Both the position numbers and the translations under genes were made by a program. A DNA stretch of 64,000 nucleotides, from contig OY987246.1 in assembly GCA_963920765.1 (NCBI GenBank), forward strand, positions 23,383,167 through 23,447,166, given 5' to 3'. Origin of the DNA: Ulota crispa. Lineage: Eukaryota > Streptophyta > Bryopsida > Orthotrichales > Orthotrichaceae. The first letter of the stretch is position 1. Each line of letters opens with the position of its first letter. Below are positions 1 to 12,562 of this stretch, piece by piece. Below the pieces are notes generated by a model. That model was not told where the DNA came from and did no database searches. It saw only the letters and a program-made list of their open reading frames with translations.

Positions 1-262
1 CCAACTCGCTGCGCTTGAGCTTCTTTGTTACCTTGCTTTGAATGTTCCCGAGAGCGAAACTTTGGCAAATGCTAACATTATTCATGTCTTGAAATCCACC
101 ATTCACGCCAGTCAGTTGTCTCAGTTGTTTGCCGAACACGATTCTGCGAGACCTTTGATCAATGACGCTATTGCTAAACTTGAGGTTTACCAGTTACGTA
201 GCTCTAGTTTTAATATCGACATTGATTATCATTCTCGTTTCACAAATAGATTTTTAGACTAA
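1..262 (+). CDS. 3' terminal exon of an unidentified gene (partial)
   Basis: An open frame runs from the left window edge (frame starting at base 2) to a TAA at 260-262 and reads about 87 residues, ending NRFLD. It has ordinary coding composition and is rich in Leu, Ala and Ser with amphipathic helices (for example ALELLCYLALNVPES and NANIIHVLKSTIHASQLSQL). That is compatible with the end of an alpha-helical repeat protein of ARM/HEAT type. I do not recognise the family. The upstream part lies outside the window, so start, length and function cannot be given. Downstream is AT-rich sequence with a 28-bp tandem repeat, probably 3' UTR or intergenic. It could instead be a chance open frame, but it differs in composition from the noise open frames further right. 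Confidence 0.5.
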   Translation, partial: QLAALELLCYLALNVPESETLANANIIHVLKSTIHASQLSQLFAEHDSARPLINDAIAKLEVYQLRSSSFNIDIDYHSRFTNRFLD

Positions 263-399
263 TCACCCTCCAAGCTTTTTCACCTTTTTTTATATAGATT
301 TTTAATGATGAAATCAGCATCGTTTGTAAGCTTTTATTCTGTCGAAAGTGTAGCTTACTGCGGTGGTTGCAGGTCTTGCGGTGTGCGTCTTGTACACAC

Positions 400-487
400 T
401 CTGTAATTGAGATAGGTTATTCTTTACTCTGTTATTGAGATAGGTTATTCTTTACTCTGTAATTGAGATAGGTTATTCTTTACTCTG
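400..487. repeat. 28-bp tandem repeat, three copies
   Basis: Three near-identical 28-base units (core AATTGAGATAGGTTATTC) follow one another directly; the middle unit differs by one base (TTATTG instead of AATTG). It lies 140 bases after the stop codon of the partial gene, so it may be in that gene's 3' UTR. Confidence 0.9.
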
Positions 488-2250
488 GATCATTTCCCAT
501 TCTTTACAAATCTGGACTTTCATGTGGCTATTGTCACAGAACTGTGTCCCCGTCATTACGTGGTTTATAAAATGGGCCAAATCCATCTCTACATTCTGAA
601 AAATTGGTATTCTTTGTTCTCTCCTGAATTTTCTTTTCATAAATGAATATATTTTTTGTATTCAAATTCTAGCTCATACCATGTACTGTTAGTGTTTTTT
701 CCATTCGTCTTTTACGTGTGCAGATTTCCATCTGTTGTCATTATTTGATTATGAATTTTGTGATTTTGAAAGTGTCGTCCACTTGCTTTGCTTGTACGGT
801 TATGTTGTGCTCAATGGATGTGGATTGGATGGAGCCATTGGTAGGTGAAGGAAAAGTATTTTCGGCCACGTGGATGGTGTCATATTGATACACGTGGTTT
901 TGGGAATGTTTGTAAATGTTATCGTTTTATGGGTCCGTGGATATCCATTAATTCTTGCCTTTACTGTGTTCCATGGGTCCATGGGTACGTGCTGGTAAGC
1001 AACTCTTTGAATGTGAACTTCATTGACCCACTTTGATAGGCTTGGAACCCACGAAAAATTTGCAGCAAAGTAAAAATCTTTTACAGTACTCTAGGCAAAC
1101 ACCAGAAATGACTTCATAAAGAATTTGAAGTGGTTAGCTGATGAGCTCTATGTTTTGAAAACGTTAAATCACTACATCTAATTAATTGGGAAAATTCCAA
1201 GCCTCAAGTATAAATTTGGCTTCATTACTACTTGATGTCAAGTTTCACAACAATTATTGTTTGCATTTGTACAATTTGAGAACATGAAAGTTTAATATAT
1301 AAATCACATATTTACAAGAAATTATCCACACTACTACCTCTAGAATTTATGCAATGATTTGCATTCAATTCAAACTTTAATCCCAAAACGTGAATATTGT
1401 CTCCATTTGTTAAATATGATGTTTTGATCATATGATTTGAAAATTTTGATCATTTTTCTTAGATGCAATTAAGATAATGTTCACCTATAGAATCAAATCG
1501 TGGAAAGCCATAGCAACAAATCTAATGTTGTTAGGCATTGTGTCCAAGAACTCTTGATCTTATGTTCACTTCTTTTGCTTTGTTTTTTTCTTATCCCTTC
1601 ATGTGCAATTAGTATGTAATCTACATTTGTATCATGTTTTTCTTTAAGAATTTCATCACCCTTGGATTTGGGAGGTTTTGCATTAAACACTATAAGTAAA
1701 TCCTCCAATAGGTGAAGGGGACCTACCAAAGCCAAAAGCTTATTTTGAGGTATTGTAGAATTCAATTTAATTTTAAATTTGAAAAAGTCTCTAATGTAGG
1801 AAAAGGAATAAATTTCCTTAATAATTTGTACTCTATTGATGTTTAGGACATTTTCTACCCCAATTCAAACATGGCCCTTTTGAAACTTGACGTACATTGG
1901 ATAATAAATTTGAAAAATAACACCTACTACCTTCCAATATACCCAATAGATTATTTTCCTTTGGTTGTATCTACTAAAGTTGCAACTCTAGACAAGAGTG
2001 CAAGCATACTCACCACTCCATGATTATCCACAAAGGAAATTTCAAGGCCCAAAAAAGAAGGAAACAACATGTCAAGCTTGTGAGTACAATTGAACAAGGT
2101 TATGTGAACAAACTTCTTTCAAGTTGCACAAAATATACATCTTTTTGAGCTTAGGGTAAAATGGATTAAAAGTTATTGGTTGTGAATAGCTAGGGAGAAG
2201 GCTTTGCATTAACAATATCCATCTTGAAGAAGTTTGAGTAGGTGCGTTGC
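488..2250. other. Gene-free AT-rich stretch
   Basis: I see no exon or RNA gene here. The part around 1650-1740 reappears inverted and diverged around 7797-7860 (shared stretch GGTCCCCTTCACCTATTGGA), so both are copies of an old dispersed repeat. Confidence 0.6.
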
Positions 2251-2497
2251 TTAACCCCTAAAAGATGTTGATGTATTCTATACGTTCTCATGTGTTGTAT
2301 ACGGACAAGGTATATGAGTAGCACATGAATCCCATTGGAGTTGTAAGTTTTAAGCCAAGTCACAAACATACTACTAGTCAACTAGGTTTTTTTGGGGAAT
2401 TTTTGGCATTTGTCATGAAGCCATTTCTTCAAGTACTAAAATGGTTCTTGTATGAATCAGCCAACACTTTTGGTAGGCAACATCCTTTAGGGGTTAA
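2251..2497. mobile_element. piggyBac-like MITE, family A, copy 1
   Basis: This 247-bp unit starts TTAACCCCTAAAAGATGTTG and ends CAACATCCTTTAGGGGTTAA, so it has about 20-bp terminal inverted repeats inside TTAA. TTAA followed by CCC is the end structure known for piggyBac elements. It has no open frame that looks real. A second copy is at 32562-32996, in the same orientation and carrying an insertion. Confidence 0.8.
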
Positions 2498-3275
2498 AAA
2501 GCAAAGACAAAGTCTCTTACAACTTTGCCTTGAATGTAAACCTTCTATACATTTGCATCAGTTTTGTGTATACCTATTTTATTACATTGAAATTTCCTAG
2601 ATGGTTGATCTTTTTACCCCAAAAATTAATTGCTTTTTCCAATTTCTAGCAAGGTCTAGCAAAATGTAAGATATTATAAGTATAGGAACCTCCCTCAAGT
2701 ATTTATTTGTACACTTTTAGGTGTAAGTACCTTAAATGAGTTTTTGTATATGTTGTGGAACAATTTAGCAATTATTGAACTTACTTCTGTAGAATAGTCC
2801 CAACTAGATGGTTTTGCAAGGGAATGAAAAGGGGTGCTTTTGTCCCACTCTTGAAGCCACTAAAGTCTTATTTAGCACGATGCTATTGTTTTTTGGCCTT
2901 GCTTTCATGAATTAGAAATTTTTAATGATAATTATAGTCATTGCAAAATTCATTCTTATACATTATTTTAGAGCAAATTTCTTAGCATTGTTGTAAATGA
3001 CTCATTTGTGGAACATTGTGTACTATCATGGTTAATATTTTGGAATATGTTTTATGGGTTAGAAAGACCTTGTTATGAAGAAACAATAATTACATCTGTA
3101 TTCTTTTGTGTACACATACATCTAATGAATTTTTTATTGGTCTATTAGGAGAAATGAACTTCTGCAACTTTTACGTCCTTGGCAAGTATACACATAACAC
3201 ACCCCTTAACCATTTGAAGGTTTAGGATATTTTCAACTCATCTAAGATTCACTTGATTTGATAATGAAAGATTTC

Positions 3276-3412
3276 ACTACAAGAAAAATTGTTTGCAATG
3301 ATACGTCCAAATTGATTAAAATGTCTAAACTAACAAAAAAATTGACAAAAACATGTCCAAATTGACAAAAAAATGTCCAAATCAGCGTGACCTAATTGAC
3401 ACTACTCCCTTG
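3276..3412. mobile_element. CACTA-type element end with short internal repeats
   Basis: The sequence CACTACAAGAAAAATTG near 3276 is a classic CACTA terminus. It is followed by repeated motifs of the type TGTCCAAATTGACAAAAA. No matching right terminus was found, so only one end is claimed. Confidence 0.4.
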
Positions 3413-4614
3413 TATTGTTTTGAACCACAAAATAAAGAATACAAAGGTTTAACTTTTAAGTTGTTTTCAAGGTACTGTACCATTAGCTAAGCTCTATACC
3501 ATTGGGTTTGCCCATAGCCTTATGTCCACCTCAAACCTCAAGTAAGCTCTAAGTATCTTTTTTAATTATTTTAACCTATCTTGTAAGTACTCAACCCTAT
3601 TGAAGGAGAATTTGGAGCATAAAAAACCAAAACAATGTCCAGCTCGTTTCTCTCATGAGCCATTTTCTAATCTTCTCATTTACTCATAAAGCTTGCATCC
3701 TCTACTTTAAAAACCCAAGTGGTTGTTTGACAACTTCACTAGTTTACTTTCTAATAGAAGGCACTTCTTTGTTATTATTAGTGTGTAAAAACATAAACCA
3801 CATTTCATCTCACAATTTCATCCTTTCAAAAAAGTTGGGGGCAAAGAACTTTTTTGGGCAATTCTTTTGCCATAAACCAGTACCCCATTTTGATATTGGC
3901 TACCCATTTGCTAAAAATATTGGTTAAAAAAGTGGATGGAATTGTCAAAGTCTTCTCATAGAAACATTAGATGCTCGAATTTGAATGAGAGATACTATTA
4001 TTAACTAGTTTTTATACACAAAAATGTACAAATACACAATTTTGTCCATTTTACACTTACTAGCTTGCATTCTAGGACTTGGTGAAAATCACATACGTGC
4101 TTGGGGGGCTAGGGCGGAAAAGCTCAATTTACAAGCAAAGGTAAAAGTAAGAATTTGTCCCTACGTTATAGTTGACCAATTTCATCTCGTTGTGTATTTC
4201 TAGAACAAATCAGGGTTTTTGAATCCTAATACAACTTAAGAATTCTAAAATTCTATATCCTAGTGATGTATTTCTACAAATTTACCTTTTTCTGCCCAAA
4301 AAAAAATCTGAGTTGTGGTTTTAAACTGTGACCCTACAAACACGTATGTGCATGGCAGCCTTAAATTTTGTTTCTTTTTGCTGGTAGTGCGACAGGTACC
4401 CAACAAAATGCCAGTACCCAACAATGCCAGCAGGCAAGGAAAAATTGGACAAAAATGGATAGAATCCATGAGAAGTGCATTCATAAAATATACTAATATT
4501 AGTATCTTTCATCCATATTTTGGCAAATTTGGTGTTTGCTCAAGTAGGCACCTGGCAAAGTCATCCAAATTTTCACCCAAATTTTCTAGTGTTATGGTTG
4601 CTAGACAAATTTAG

Positions 4615-5733
4615 TCAACCCCTAAAGGATCAAGCAAGGGATCAAGTGGTTGTTTAACACACTAGAAGAAAACTGCTTTAAAGTCAACATAAACTACATG
4701 ATGGTTTTTTATTCCCAACACAAAATTCTATGTTTCAAGTGCAAAATTTTGTGTTTGGAACTATAAAATATCATGTAGATTATGTTGACTTCAACATAGT
4801 TTACTTCTAGTGACAGCCACTTGAGAACTTGAGTAGGGTCATATGGAATTGATTTTTATTGGATGTTCTTAAGATTGTTACACAAGGTGTGAATAAGTAT
4901 CTGAAGTGGAAATGTAATTATTTTGCCAATTGGATGCCTAGTTCAAAAGTTATGTTGTCCAAAAGAAATTGGGCAGCTTGGGCAATTTGGGCATCTTTGC
5001 ATAATCTTATGCTAAAACTCTCATCAACTTTTGAAATTTGGCAAGTATATAACTAAAAAAACATAGTGTACAATTGTAAAAAAAAAAAAGCTCTCACATC
5101 ATATTTTGAAGGGAGTCAAACTTTGTTAATTATGTTTGGGTTGTTTCAAGATAAACAAATTCCTCTAACTTTAGGCCCTATTATCTTTCAATTTATAAAT
5201 CCAAAGCTCTTGAAATTTTTTTCCACACATTCTGGATGCTTGTTCCTAACTTTTTGCCATTCAGATTTCAAATAAAAGACTTCCTCATTGCACAAGAAAT
5301 CATGAAAGAATGACTATTGTGTTGCCGATTAATTAAACCTCATTGCATTGCAAGATGATTTAGAATAAGCTAGATTCTATATTTGCATCTGAAAATTTTC
5401 ATGAGTTGGCCTAACATCATATACTTATGAATGGTCAAAAAGCTCAAGTTTTTATAGAGCAAAAGATTTACTCTAGGAAGGCTCAAAAATTGTTGATCTT
5501 ATTATGCAAGAATGAAAAAAAAATGTTTTTCTCACTTCAATCATTCTAATCTTACAATCCGCACAATCAAATGGGCTAAATTTTTTGCACACATTAATTC
5601 ATCTATTTTACACACTTTTGTACAGTTGAAATTGAGAAAAAGGGCTTTTATTTTCAGTTATGGGCAATGCACTAAAAGTAGGTAGTTTCTGAGATTTTTT
5701 CTTCAAAAACACTGTTGGTCCTTTAGGGGTTAA
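4615..5733. mobile_element. piggyBac-like element, family C, copy 6, carrying a nested CACTA element
   Basis: The left end reads TCAACCCCTAAAGGATC (TTAA degraded to TCAA). The right end reads GGTCCTTTAGGGGTTAA at 5717-5733. The unit is 1119 bp. Removing the nested CACTA-type element at 4661-4813 and its 3-bp duplication leaves about 963 bp, close to the other family C copies (907, 944 and 956 bp). The right TTAA at 5730-5733 is also the left TTAA of the next element. Confidence 0.65.
4661..4813. mobile_element. CACTA-type MITE with 3-bp target duplication
   Basis: It begins CACTAGAAGAAAAC and ends GTTTACTTCTAGTG, with long imperfect inverted arms (the left arm contains AAGTCAACATAAACTACATG; the right arm carries its complement). 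It is flanked on both sides by ACA. CACTA termini with a 3-bp duplication are characteristic of En/Spm-type elements. It sits inside the family C element. Confidence 0.8.
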
Positions 5734-5962
5734 CCCTTAACAACCGAAAGACCCTTTGTGACCAATACAATATAGGATATTTTTCTTGTATTTGGAATGG
5801 ATCCACACCTCTACTACATTTGAAACTAACAAAGAAGTTGGAGAATAGATCAATGTGGTTCTAGTGAGCTACTTGAGATCCCAAATTAAAATTTCCTATT
5901 GGTAGCAAGTGACAATTGTACGTCAGTGTATACACAATTCCCTATGGTCGTTTAAGGGTTAA
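5730..5962. mobile_element. piggyBac-like MITE, family B, copy 1
   Basis: The 233-bp unit starts TTAACCCTTAACAACCG and ends CGTTTAAGGGTTAA. Inner sequence (such as TTTTTCTTGTATTTGGAATG and GATCCCAAATTAAAA) recurs at 14346 (inverted) and 32782. Its left TTAA is shared with the preceding family C element. Confidence 0.8.
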
Positions 5963-6353
5963 ATGCTGGTGCACGGTACCAAGGCACATTCTAGTGTGCA
6001 TGTAAATTGCTTTTTCTTTAGTAGCATGGACTATTTGTCGAAGTAGCACTTGGGGCACCATTTTAGTGATCATTGTTTGGGAAGAAATTTGAGCTATCCC
6101 AGCTGAAATCAAGCATTTTCTATTTTCAACTAATTTTTTACAAGCACACATCAGATATTTCTTATCAAATTTTCATATTTATTCTCTAACATACTATAAA
6201 AGTTTTTGGTGAAAGAATTGGCCTGTGTTTTATCCAATAGTTTCAAGTTTCAACCAGTTTTTTTACAATTTCAATAGGCAGACGATATACTAACTGCTGG
6301 TCCAATTCTCCCTAGACCTTAATAGTGATCCCAATTGAGATTTTCATAATGAA

Positions 6354-6903
6354 GGGCTGCTTCACTCTATGGCCAATCAAGTTGAGAAGCTATGTGATTG
6401 ATTGAGAGACAAACTTTTTTTAGAGGCCAAAGAAATGGGCTGAAAATAGGCAATAAAATATTGTTTTTGGCACCTTTGGCTGCCATTTGTGTGAAGCCTC
6501 CAAAGACCAAGTCCAAAGGCCAAATTCTTGATAATGAACTTCCACAACCTCTCAACTTGAAATGACCATAGTGTGAAGCCTCCAAAGGTCAAGCCCAAAG
6601 TCCAAAGTCACAACATTTAGTATACCTTCCAAGTCTAATAACCAAGATCTTGTTGGCTTTTGATTATTTTATGAAAAAAAAGTGATGACTTCTCAACCAT
6701 AGTTTGAGTCTCCATTTTTGCATGACCAAACTTTTCTTGAGAAGCCATCATTTTGGATGAAAATATGATGTCATAAGGGTAAGAGACTTTGAATTTTGTC
6801 CTCTAGTGTGAATGATCAAGAAGCCAAACTCTCTTCATTTCTTGCAATTTGATAGGTGAGAACCCACGATCTTTCAACCTTTGGCCATAGTGTAAAGCTG
6901 CCC
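6354..6903. mobile_element. PIF/Harbinger (Tourist)-like element, copy 1
   Basis: It begins GGGCTGCTTCACTCTATGGCC and ends GGCCATAGTGTAAAGCTGCCC, followed by TAA. Internally it repeats GTGAAGCCTCCAAAG blocks. It is the diverged sister of the element at 11897-12559, whose ends and TAA duplication are intact. Open frames inside it are not conserved and are not taken as genes. Confidence 0.7.
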
Positions 6904-7199
6904 TAACTCTCCAGTGCCTGCACTACTAAATATGCGAGAAAAAAAAAAAAAATCCAAAATTTTAAATCTACAAAATGAATTGTTAGCAGTTTTGCAAAAA
7001 ATTGTACACGTTTGTAGAGACTGATGCATACAACGAGGTACTCAAACACTGTGGGCCTGGCAGGTCCAGAGGGGTTCTGTTTGTTGCAGAATTATGATAT
7101 GGTGTACCCTTTCCTTCCCTTTAGTCTGAGACTGCTTTGGTCCCCAACCTCACGGCAGTTCATACTTTTGTAGGTTGTCTGATGTAAAGTGGTTGTAAC

Positions 7200-7276
7200 T
7201 CACCCTCTTTGTCCCAAAGTCCCCCCCCCCCAAAGAAAAACCAAAAAGACCAACAAACAAACAAACAAACAAAAAG
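7200..7276. repeat. Poly-C run and AAAC microsatellite
   Basis: A run of ten C bases near 7220 is followed by five tandem AAAC units (about 7255-7273). This is simple sequence. Confidence 0.9.
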
Positions 7277-7383
7277 GTGTTGGTACAGCATACTTTACAC
7301 TCGAATTTTTTCACGAGCTAAGATATCTTGAAGAGGGTTCTCCCCCCTTCACGTTGCAATATCAATACACTGAATATTGCGTT

Positions 7384-7634
7384 TAGGGTGCCCCACACTA
7401 ATTTCTTGACATTTTACACTACATAAATATTTACTTTATTGCAACTACAGCAGTTATTGAAATAAACAAACTTTAAAGGGCGGGGCAAAAGCATTGAAGT
7501 TGCAAGAAAAACAAATAATAGCATCCATGTTGTAAACCATGTGAAATCCTATATATAGAGAGTTGCATGCATCCCCAAGTGGTCAAGTAATGAGTCATGA
7601 GGTAACTTTTTAGGGTAAGACAATCTAATTATTT
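7384..7634. repeat. Dispersed repeat family G, copy 1
   Basis: About 250 bp starting near GTGCCCCACACTAATTTCTTG and containing TGAGTCATGAGG near the end is repeated in the same orientation at 14098-14346. No terminal inverted repeat was recognised. In this copy the site where the second copy carries a TTAA insertion reads ATTTAAG, uninterrupted. Confidence 0.75.
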
Positions 7635-8610
7635 AAGCAACTAGAATTTGGGAATAGATCATCTTCATGTGCCTATTCCCACTATATTTTCATTGGTCAA
7701 GAGGGTGACAATGGGATTTGTTGTTTCTACACTATTCTTAGTGTATTTAAAATAAAATCTAAGATAATTTGATCCAAACAAATAAGTTTTGAATTTCATT
7801 AGGTCCCCTTCACCTATTGGAAGATCTACTTGTTGCACTAAGTGCAAAACTTCCTTAACGTACATAAGGGCCCTATACTTCTTTAAAAAGTATGACACTT
7901 GTCCACAAACTAACTACTAATAAAGGATAAGGTTGAATGTCCATAAATCCGTTACATATGAAGGAATATGGTAGGGGCAAGAAAGAAATGAAAACTTTAA
8001 AAAAATCAATGCGAGAGTTTTGGATAAGGTGTTCTTTGACAAATGCCGGTTTTTATTTTAAGTAAATTAAGAACAAACAAAATGGTACAGATGTGTCAAT
8101 TACACCTAGGTAACCTTCCACTTTTGGCACATCCAGGTTCATTTAGAAATGCCTACGTGACAAATCTTGTGGAAGTTTTTATTCTAATAAAGTGTAACAC
8201 TGCTCCAAAGGTTGGATTTAGCAAAACTAGGAAACCAGTCCCACCAATATTGTTGCATATACATTTTAATGGTATTTCCTTTTGTCCCCTTGCCTTGCAA
8301 ATCCAACAAAGTTAGATAACTGAATTGAATTGGGACTTGTAGAATTGGAAGGTGGGACATACTGTGAACCCCTTATATTAAATAGCTATATCCTTTTAGG
8401 AAAGTGTAATGACGTATCTCTTTTTGCCTTCTTTGTGTTGTAAGCTTTTCCATTGGGTGTCAATAGCTTATTCATGGGGCGGCTGGAATTCCTACTTTCT
8501 GTTAAAGAATTTTTGGGATGTTGAGATTCACACTCATGATACCCATGCTCAAGGTTGACATCACTCTTGTACCGTCTCAATTCTACATGGCCCACACTAG
8601 GTTCTATACT
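7635..8610. other. Gene-free AT-rich stretch
   Basis: Open frames here are short, AT-driven and resemble nothing known. 7797-7860 is an inverted, diverged relative of 1650-1740. Confidence 0.5.
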
Positions 8611-9566
8611 TTAACCCCTAAAGGCCCATTGTCCCCTCGGGGGACAAATGGGATTTTGGGCAGGTATTTATGGCTAAACTACTTTGCATGACATTCTGAA
8701 TCTTTTACTAAAGATGGGGAATTATAAGATCTGCGTAGAAATCTAGTTTTTCCTTCATTCTGACAATTTTTGAAGAAGTTATGCATGAATAACTGAAAAA
8801 CGGGGAGAATTGGGCAGCAAAAAAAAAGTGCAACTTTTCTAAATAAAATTTTGAAATTGGTTCTTTAAATTTTTATGTATTTGGGAAGTTTTGAATCATT
8901 CAATTCTGATAGATGAAATGAAAGTTATGAGAAGTTTTAGTTTGCAGGTAGGTATGGGACTCCCAAACCTCCATTCCATTTCCCCCTTGTAAAACTTGTT
9001 GCTTTACTTTTTTGAGCTCTTTGTGTATTTTTTTTTTGACCTTTTTTTTTGCAAGTTTTAGTAGACTAAGATTCCTTGGTTTTCACCATCTGGATCAAAG
9101 TAATTTGGGTTTTTGAATTTTACATAAATCCTCCAATTTTGCCTAGTGTATATGCAAATTTCATGACCTTAATGCATTGCAGGATTTTACAAAGTATAAT
9201 CCACACCTCCGTTTCATTTGAAAATTCTCTTGCATTTACCTAACTTGGTCTTCTACATGGGAAAAATAAACTTCAATTTTGCGCAAAGCAATTTTTTTGA
9301 TATAGGAGTTGTCAAAGGCTTTTGAAATTTTTGAGTAGCAAGGAAATTTTTTTTTGTTTTCACTTCAAATGTCAATATCTCACTCCTCTACAACTAGATT
9401 GAGCTGATTTTTTTCCCACAAGTACCTCCCATATTCTAGGGCAAGATCTTATTGTTGGATTTCCAAAAAATAAAAAAAATAAAAAATAACATTTCTCCTC
9501 ACTCCCCAAAAGTGGCTATTTTGAGTGATTTTCACAAAAAAAAGGGCTTGGGCCTTTAGGGGTTAA
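8611..9566. mobile_element. piggyBac-like element, family C, copy 1
   Basis: The 956-bp unit runs from TTAACCCCTAAAGGCCCA to TGGGCCTTTAGGGGTTAA, an 18-bp terminal inverted repeat apart from one indel or mismatch. Just inside the left end is a small stem, GTCCCC/GGGGAC, that also occurs next to the right end of copies 43010-43916 and 61036-61979. It has no transposase-like frame, so it is non-autonomous. Confidence 0.85.
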
Positions 9567-11893
9567 GTTAATATGATTTGTGGAAATAATAAAAAACTTT
9601 CAAATGTGTAAAATGCCATTATCTCCCTTTAGTGGGAGGTTAAACTTCTAATCATATTTTAATTAAAAATGACAGAAACCATGAGTACACTATTTACTTT
9701 GTATTATTTCAAAGTTTCTGAAAACTTTGATACATTGTTGATAAAAAAGTCTCATTTTTTTAAAACATATTAGAAGAAATTTTATAGTATTATTTTTGTT
9801 CAAAATACCTTGTCACAACTTAATTTTGCATTTGACGTTAGACATGAATTGTAGATAAGGTGTCTAGGTGGATCACTTAGCGCATTTTAGAATTGACATG
9901 CAACATAATATAGTAAAGGTTTTATTCATTTGAGATAAAAATTATAACAAACTTACAAATAAGAAGGGAACACTCAAAGTGCTAAATCCAATATAAAAAA
10001 CATAACTACACTACAAATTTGGGGCATTAACTTTTTTACAACCAATGTAGGAGCAAAGATATAGAGTTATCCTATGTACAATATTGTATTTAGTATGATT
10101 TTGCACAATTAACTAGGAATACAAGAGGCCAAGATGTATTGGATGAAAAGCCAAAGCAAAAGTAACTTAATTAAAAAAATAGAAAGTGAAAAACTCAAAA
10201 TTTAAAACAAACCAAAGTGTCATAGCCCATATCTTGTAAACTATAGAGTGTCAAAACCAAATATAAATTTAAGTCCAAAAAAAGTGTCTAGCCAAAAAAA
10301 TGGGGAATGAAATAAATACCAAAATTGTGCATAAACAAAGGTACCATAATTGGGGTCCTAACAAAATAATAGGATGTGAAAAAAATGCAAAATCTAACAC
10401 CAACCAAAATATCTTAACAAAAAAATTATAATGTAAAAAAAAAAAAAACTATCTTATGATATTAAAGTCCAAATATCAAATACTCACATACCTCTTTTGT
10501 ACCTCTAATCCAAAATCTTATGATGTCACTTTGCTTAATAATTCAAAAAAATTCCTTATAAAGAAAACAACTTGGGAAAAAATGGAGACCCCTAAGCAAT
10601 TTAAATAATTATAGAGTGCCTTAATATAGGTCATTTTGCTAAATTATCTAATAACACGGGCCCTTTTATTTCTACATGGGAGGTAAATAACCCCCTAAAA
10701 AACACCCTCTTGTTGCACAGGGGTACCCAACATATAAAGAGTGATTCACTTGAGAGAATGTGTCAAGTTTAATCCTTAAACGCCCCCATAGGTCCAAAGT
10801 GTCTTTACATAATTTTGTAAGCCACTTTGAAGCACCAAATTTAATTTTTTGATCTTGTTATAAATTACAAGTATAAAGGCATTCAAGTGCTTCATGCAAT
10901 TGGAGTAATAGCAAAGCAAGCATGATGTTGTACAAGTGCTTAAAGGGCCTTGATTGGATAAGATAATATACAATGCAACATGACAAATGTCTTTTAAGCT
11001 GCAAGCAATCAATACCTATCACAAGCTTGCTTGCATGTACTTTGTGGTGGCCAAATATTGATAGACTCAGGTTCAAGCATGTTCTTGCTCATTGCATAGA
11101 GGTGGTTTCACTATTTTTGCTTGTCATCAACTCTTGTCTAACATCAAAGTTTGAAGCCTCTAAATTTAGTTTTTTGAGAAATACAACTTTCAATAATTTG
11201 CAATTGTGTGCATTCACATCTAATCTTGCTACTCATTAAATTTGAGGTGTAATAGGACCTCCAAAATTTTGTAAAAATTAATAATGTCATATTTGTTAAT
11301 TTGGGAAAACAATGGGTACCATTTTGTACCTCACCTAAATCCAAAATAGTCACCTTAACTTATGTCAACTAACCACATGGAACCATATTCATAAAATTAA
11401 GTAGGTCAACTTAAACCTAGTTAATGAACTTCTGTCCAAAATTTTAGAAGTCAATGAACCTTTTGTCCAAAAAGAGCATAGTTGTGGAAGATGTAATTCT
11501 CATTTCATTGGAAACCAGTTAACAGATTCTCAATCCAATGAATACGGCGTTTTTTGAAGAAAAAGAAAACCAAAAGTCTCACTTGGTACGCTTTGTCCCA
11601 AATTAACAAATGTGATGTTTAATGTAGAGCATCTACTTGCCAAAAAGTGAGATTTTGCCATCACATGCTATTTGTTCAAATGTTATTATATCCCATATTC
11701 CAATATCAGTTGCTTCCAAATTTTACAAATCACTTTCTAAGTAGATGTCCCATTTTTTTCAATGCGTATATTTTGTGCATCATCCAAATGGCCAAGATAT
11801 GACTCATCAAAGATGTGTGCCTCCCTAAACCCTAATTTTGATGAAAATTACTTGGGCTCTTAGGAATTGAGTTCTTGGTTTTAAACTCTAAAC
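9567..11893. other. Gene-free AT-rich stretch
   Basis: No gene is recognised. A degraded family B-like end (TTTAATCCTTAAACGCCCCC) is at about 10769. The rest is low-complexity AT-rich sequence with many short homopolymers. Confidence 0.5.
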
Positions 11894-12562
11894 TAAGGGC
11901 GGCTTCACACTATGACCAGCCAAGTCGAGAGGCCGTGGGATTGAGTGGCCAAACTTTGGTGAGAGGCCAACGAAATGGGCTGAAAATAGGTATTAAAATA
12001 TTGTTTTTGACACCTTTGGCCAACTTTAGTGTGAAGCCTCCAAAGACCAAGTCCAAAAGCTAAACTCTTGGCAATGAGCTTCCACGGACTCTCAACTTGA
12101 ATGGCCATAGTGTGAAGCCTCCAAAGGCCAAGCCCAAAGTCATAAACTCTCATGGCCTCTCAACTTGAATGGCCATATGTGAAGCCTCCAAAGGCCAAGC
12201 CCAAAGTCCAAAGCCTCCAAAGGCCAAGCCTAAAGTCCAAAGCCATAACATTTATGAGACCTTCCAAATCCAATGGTTAAGGTCTTGTAAGCTTTTGATT
12301 ATTTTATGAAAACAATGTGACAGCCTCTCAACCATAGTTTGGTTCTCCATTTTTGCTTAACCCAAATTATTGCCGAGAGACCGTCAGCCTTGAATGATAA
12401 AGTACTGCCATGTAAACATTTGGAAGATGACAACCTTTGGAGTTTGACCACTAGTGTGAAGGGCTGAGTGACCAGACTTTGGGTTTCTTACAATCTAATT
12501 GGTGCAAACCGACGGCCTCTCGACCTTCAGCCATAGTGTGCCATAGTGTGAAGCCGCCCTAA
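11894..12562. mobile_element. PIF/Harbinger (Tourist)-like element, copy 2, with TAA duplication
   Basis: The element itself is 11897-12559. It starts GGGCGGCTTCACACTATG and ends CATAGTGTGAAGCCGCCC, an 18-bp perfect inverted repeat, flanked on each side by TAA. A 3-bp TWA duplication with GGG-starting ends is typical of PIF/Harbinger and Tourist elements. The end motif (GCCATAGTGTGAAGCCTCC) is repeated several times internally, giving a sub-terminal repeat array. Confidence 0.85.
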
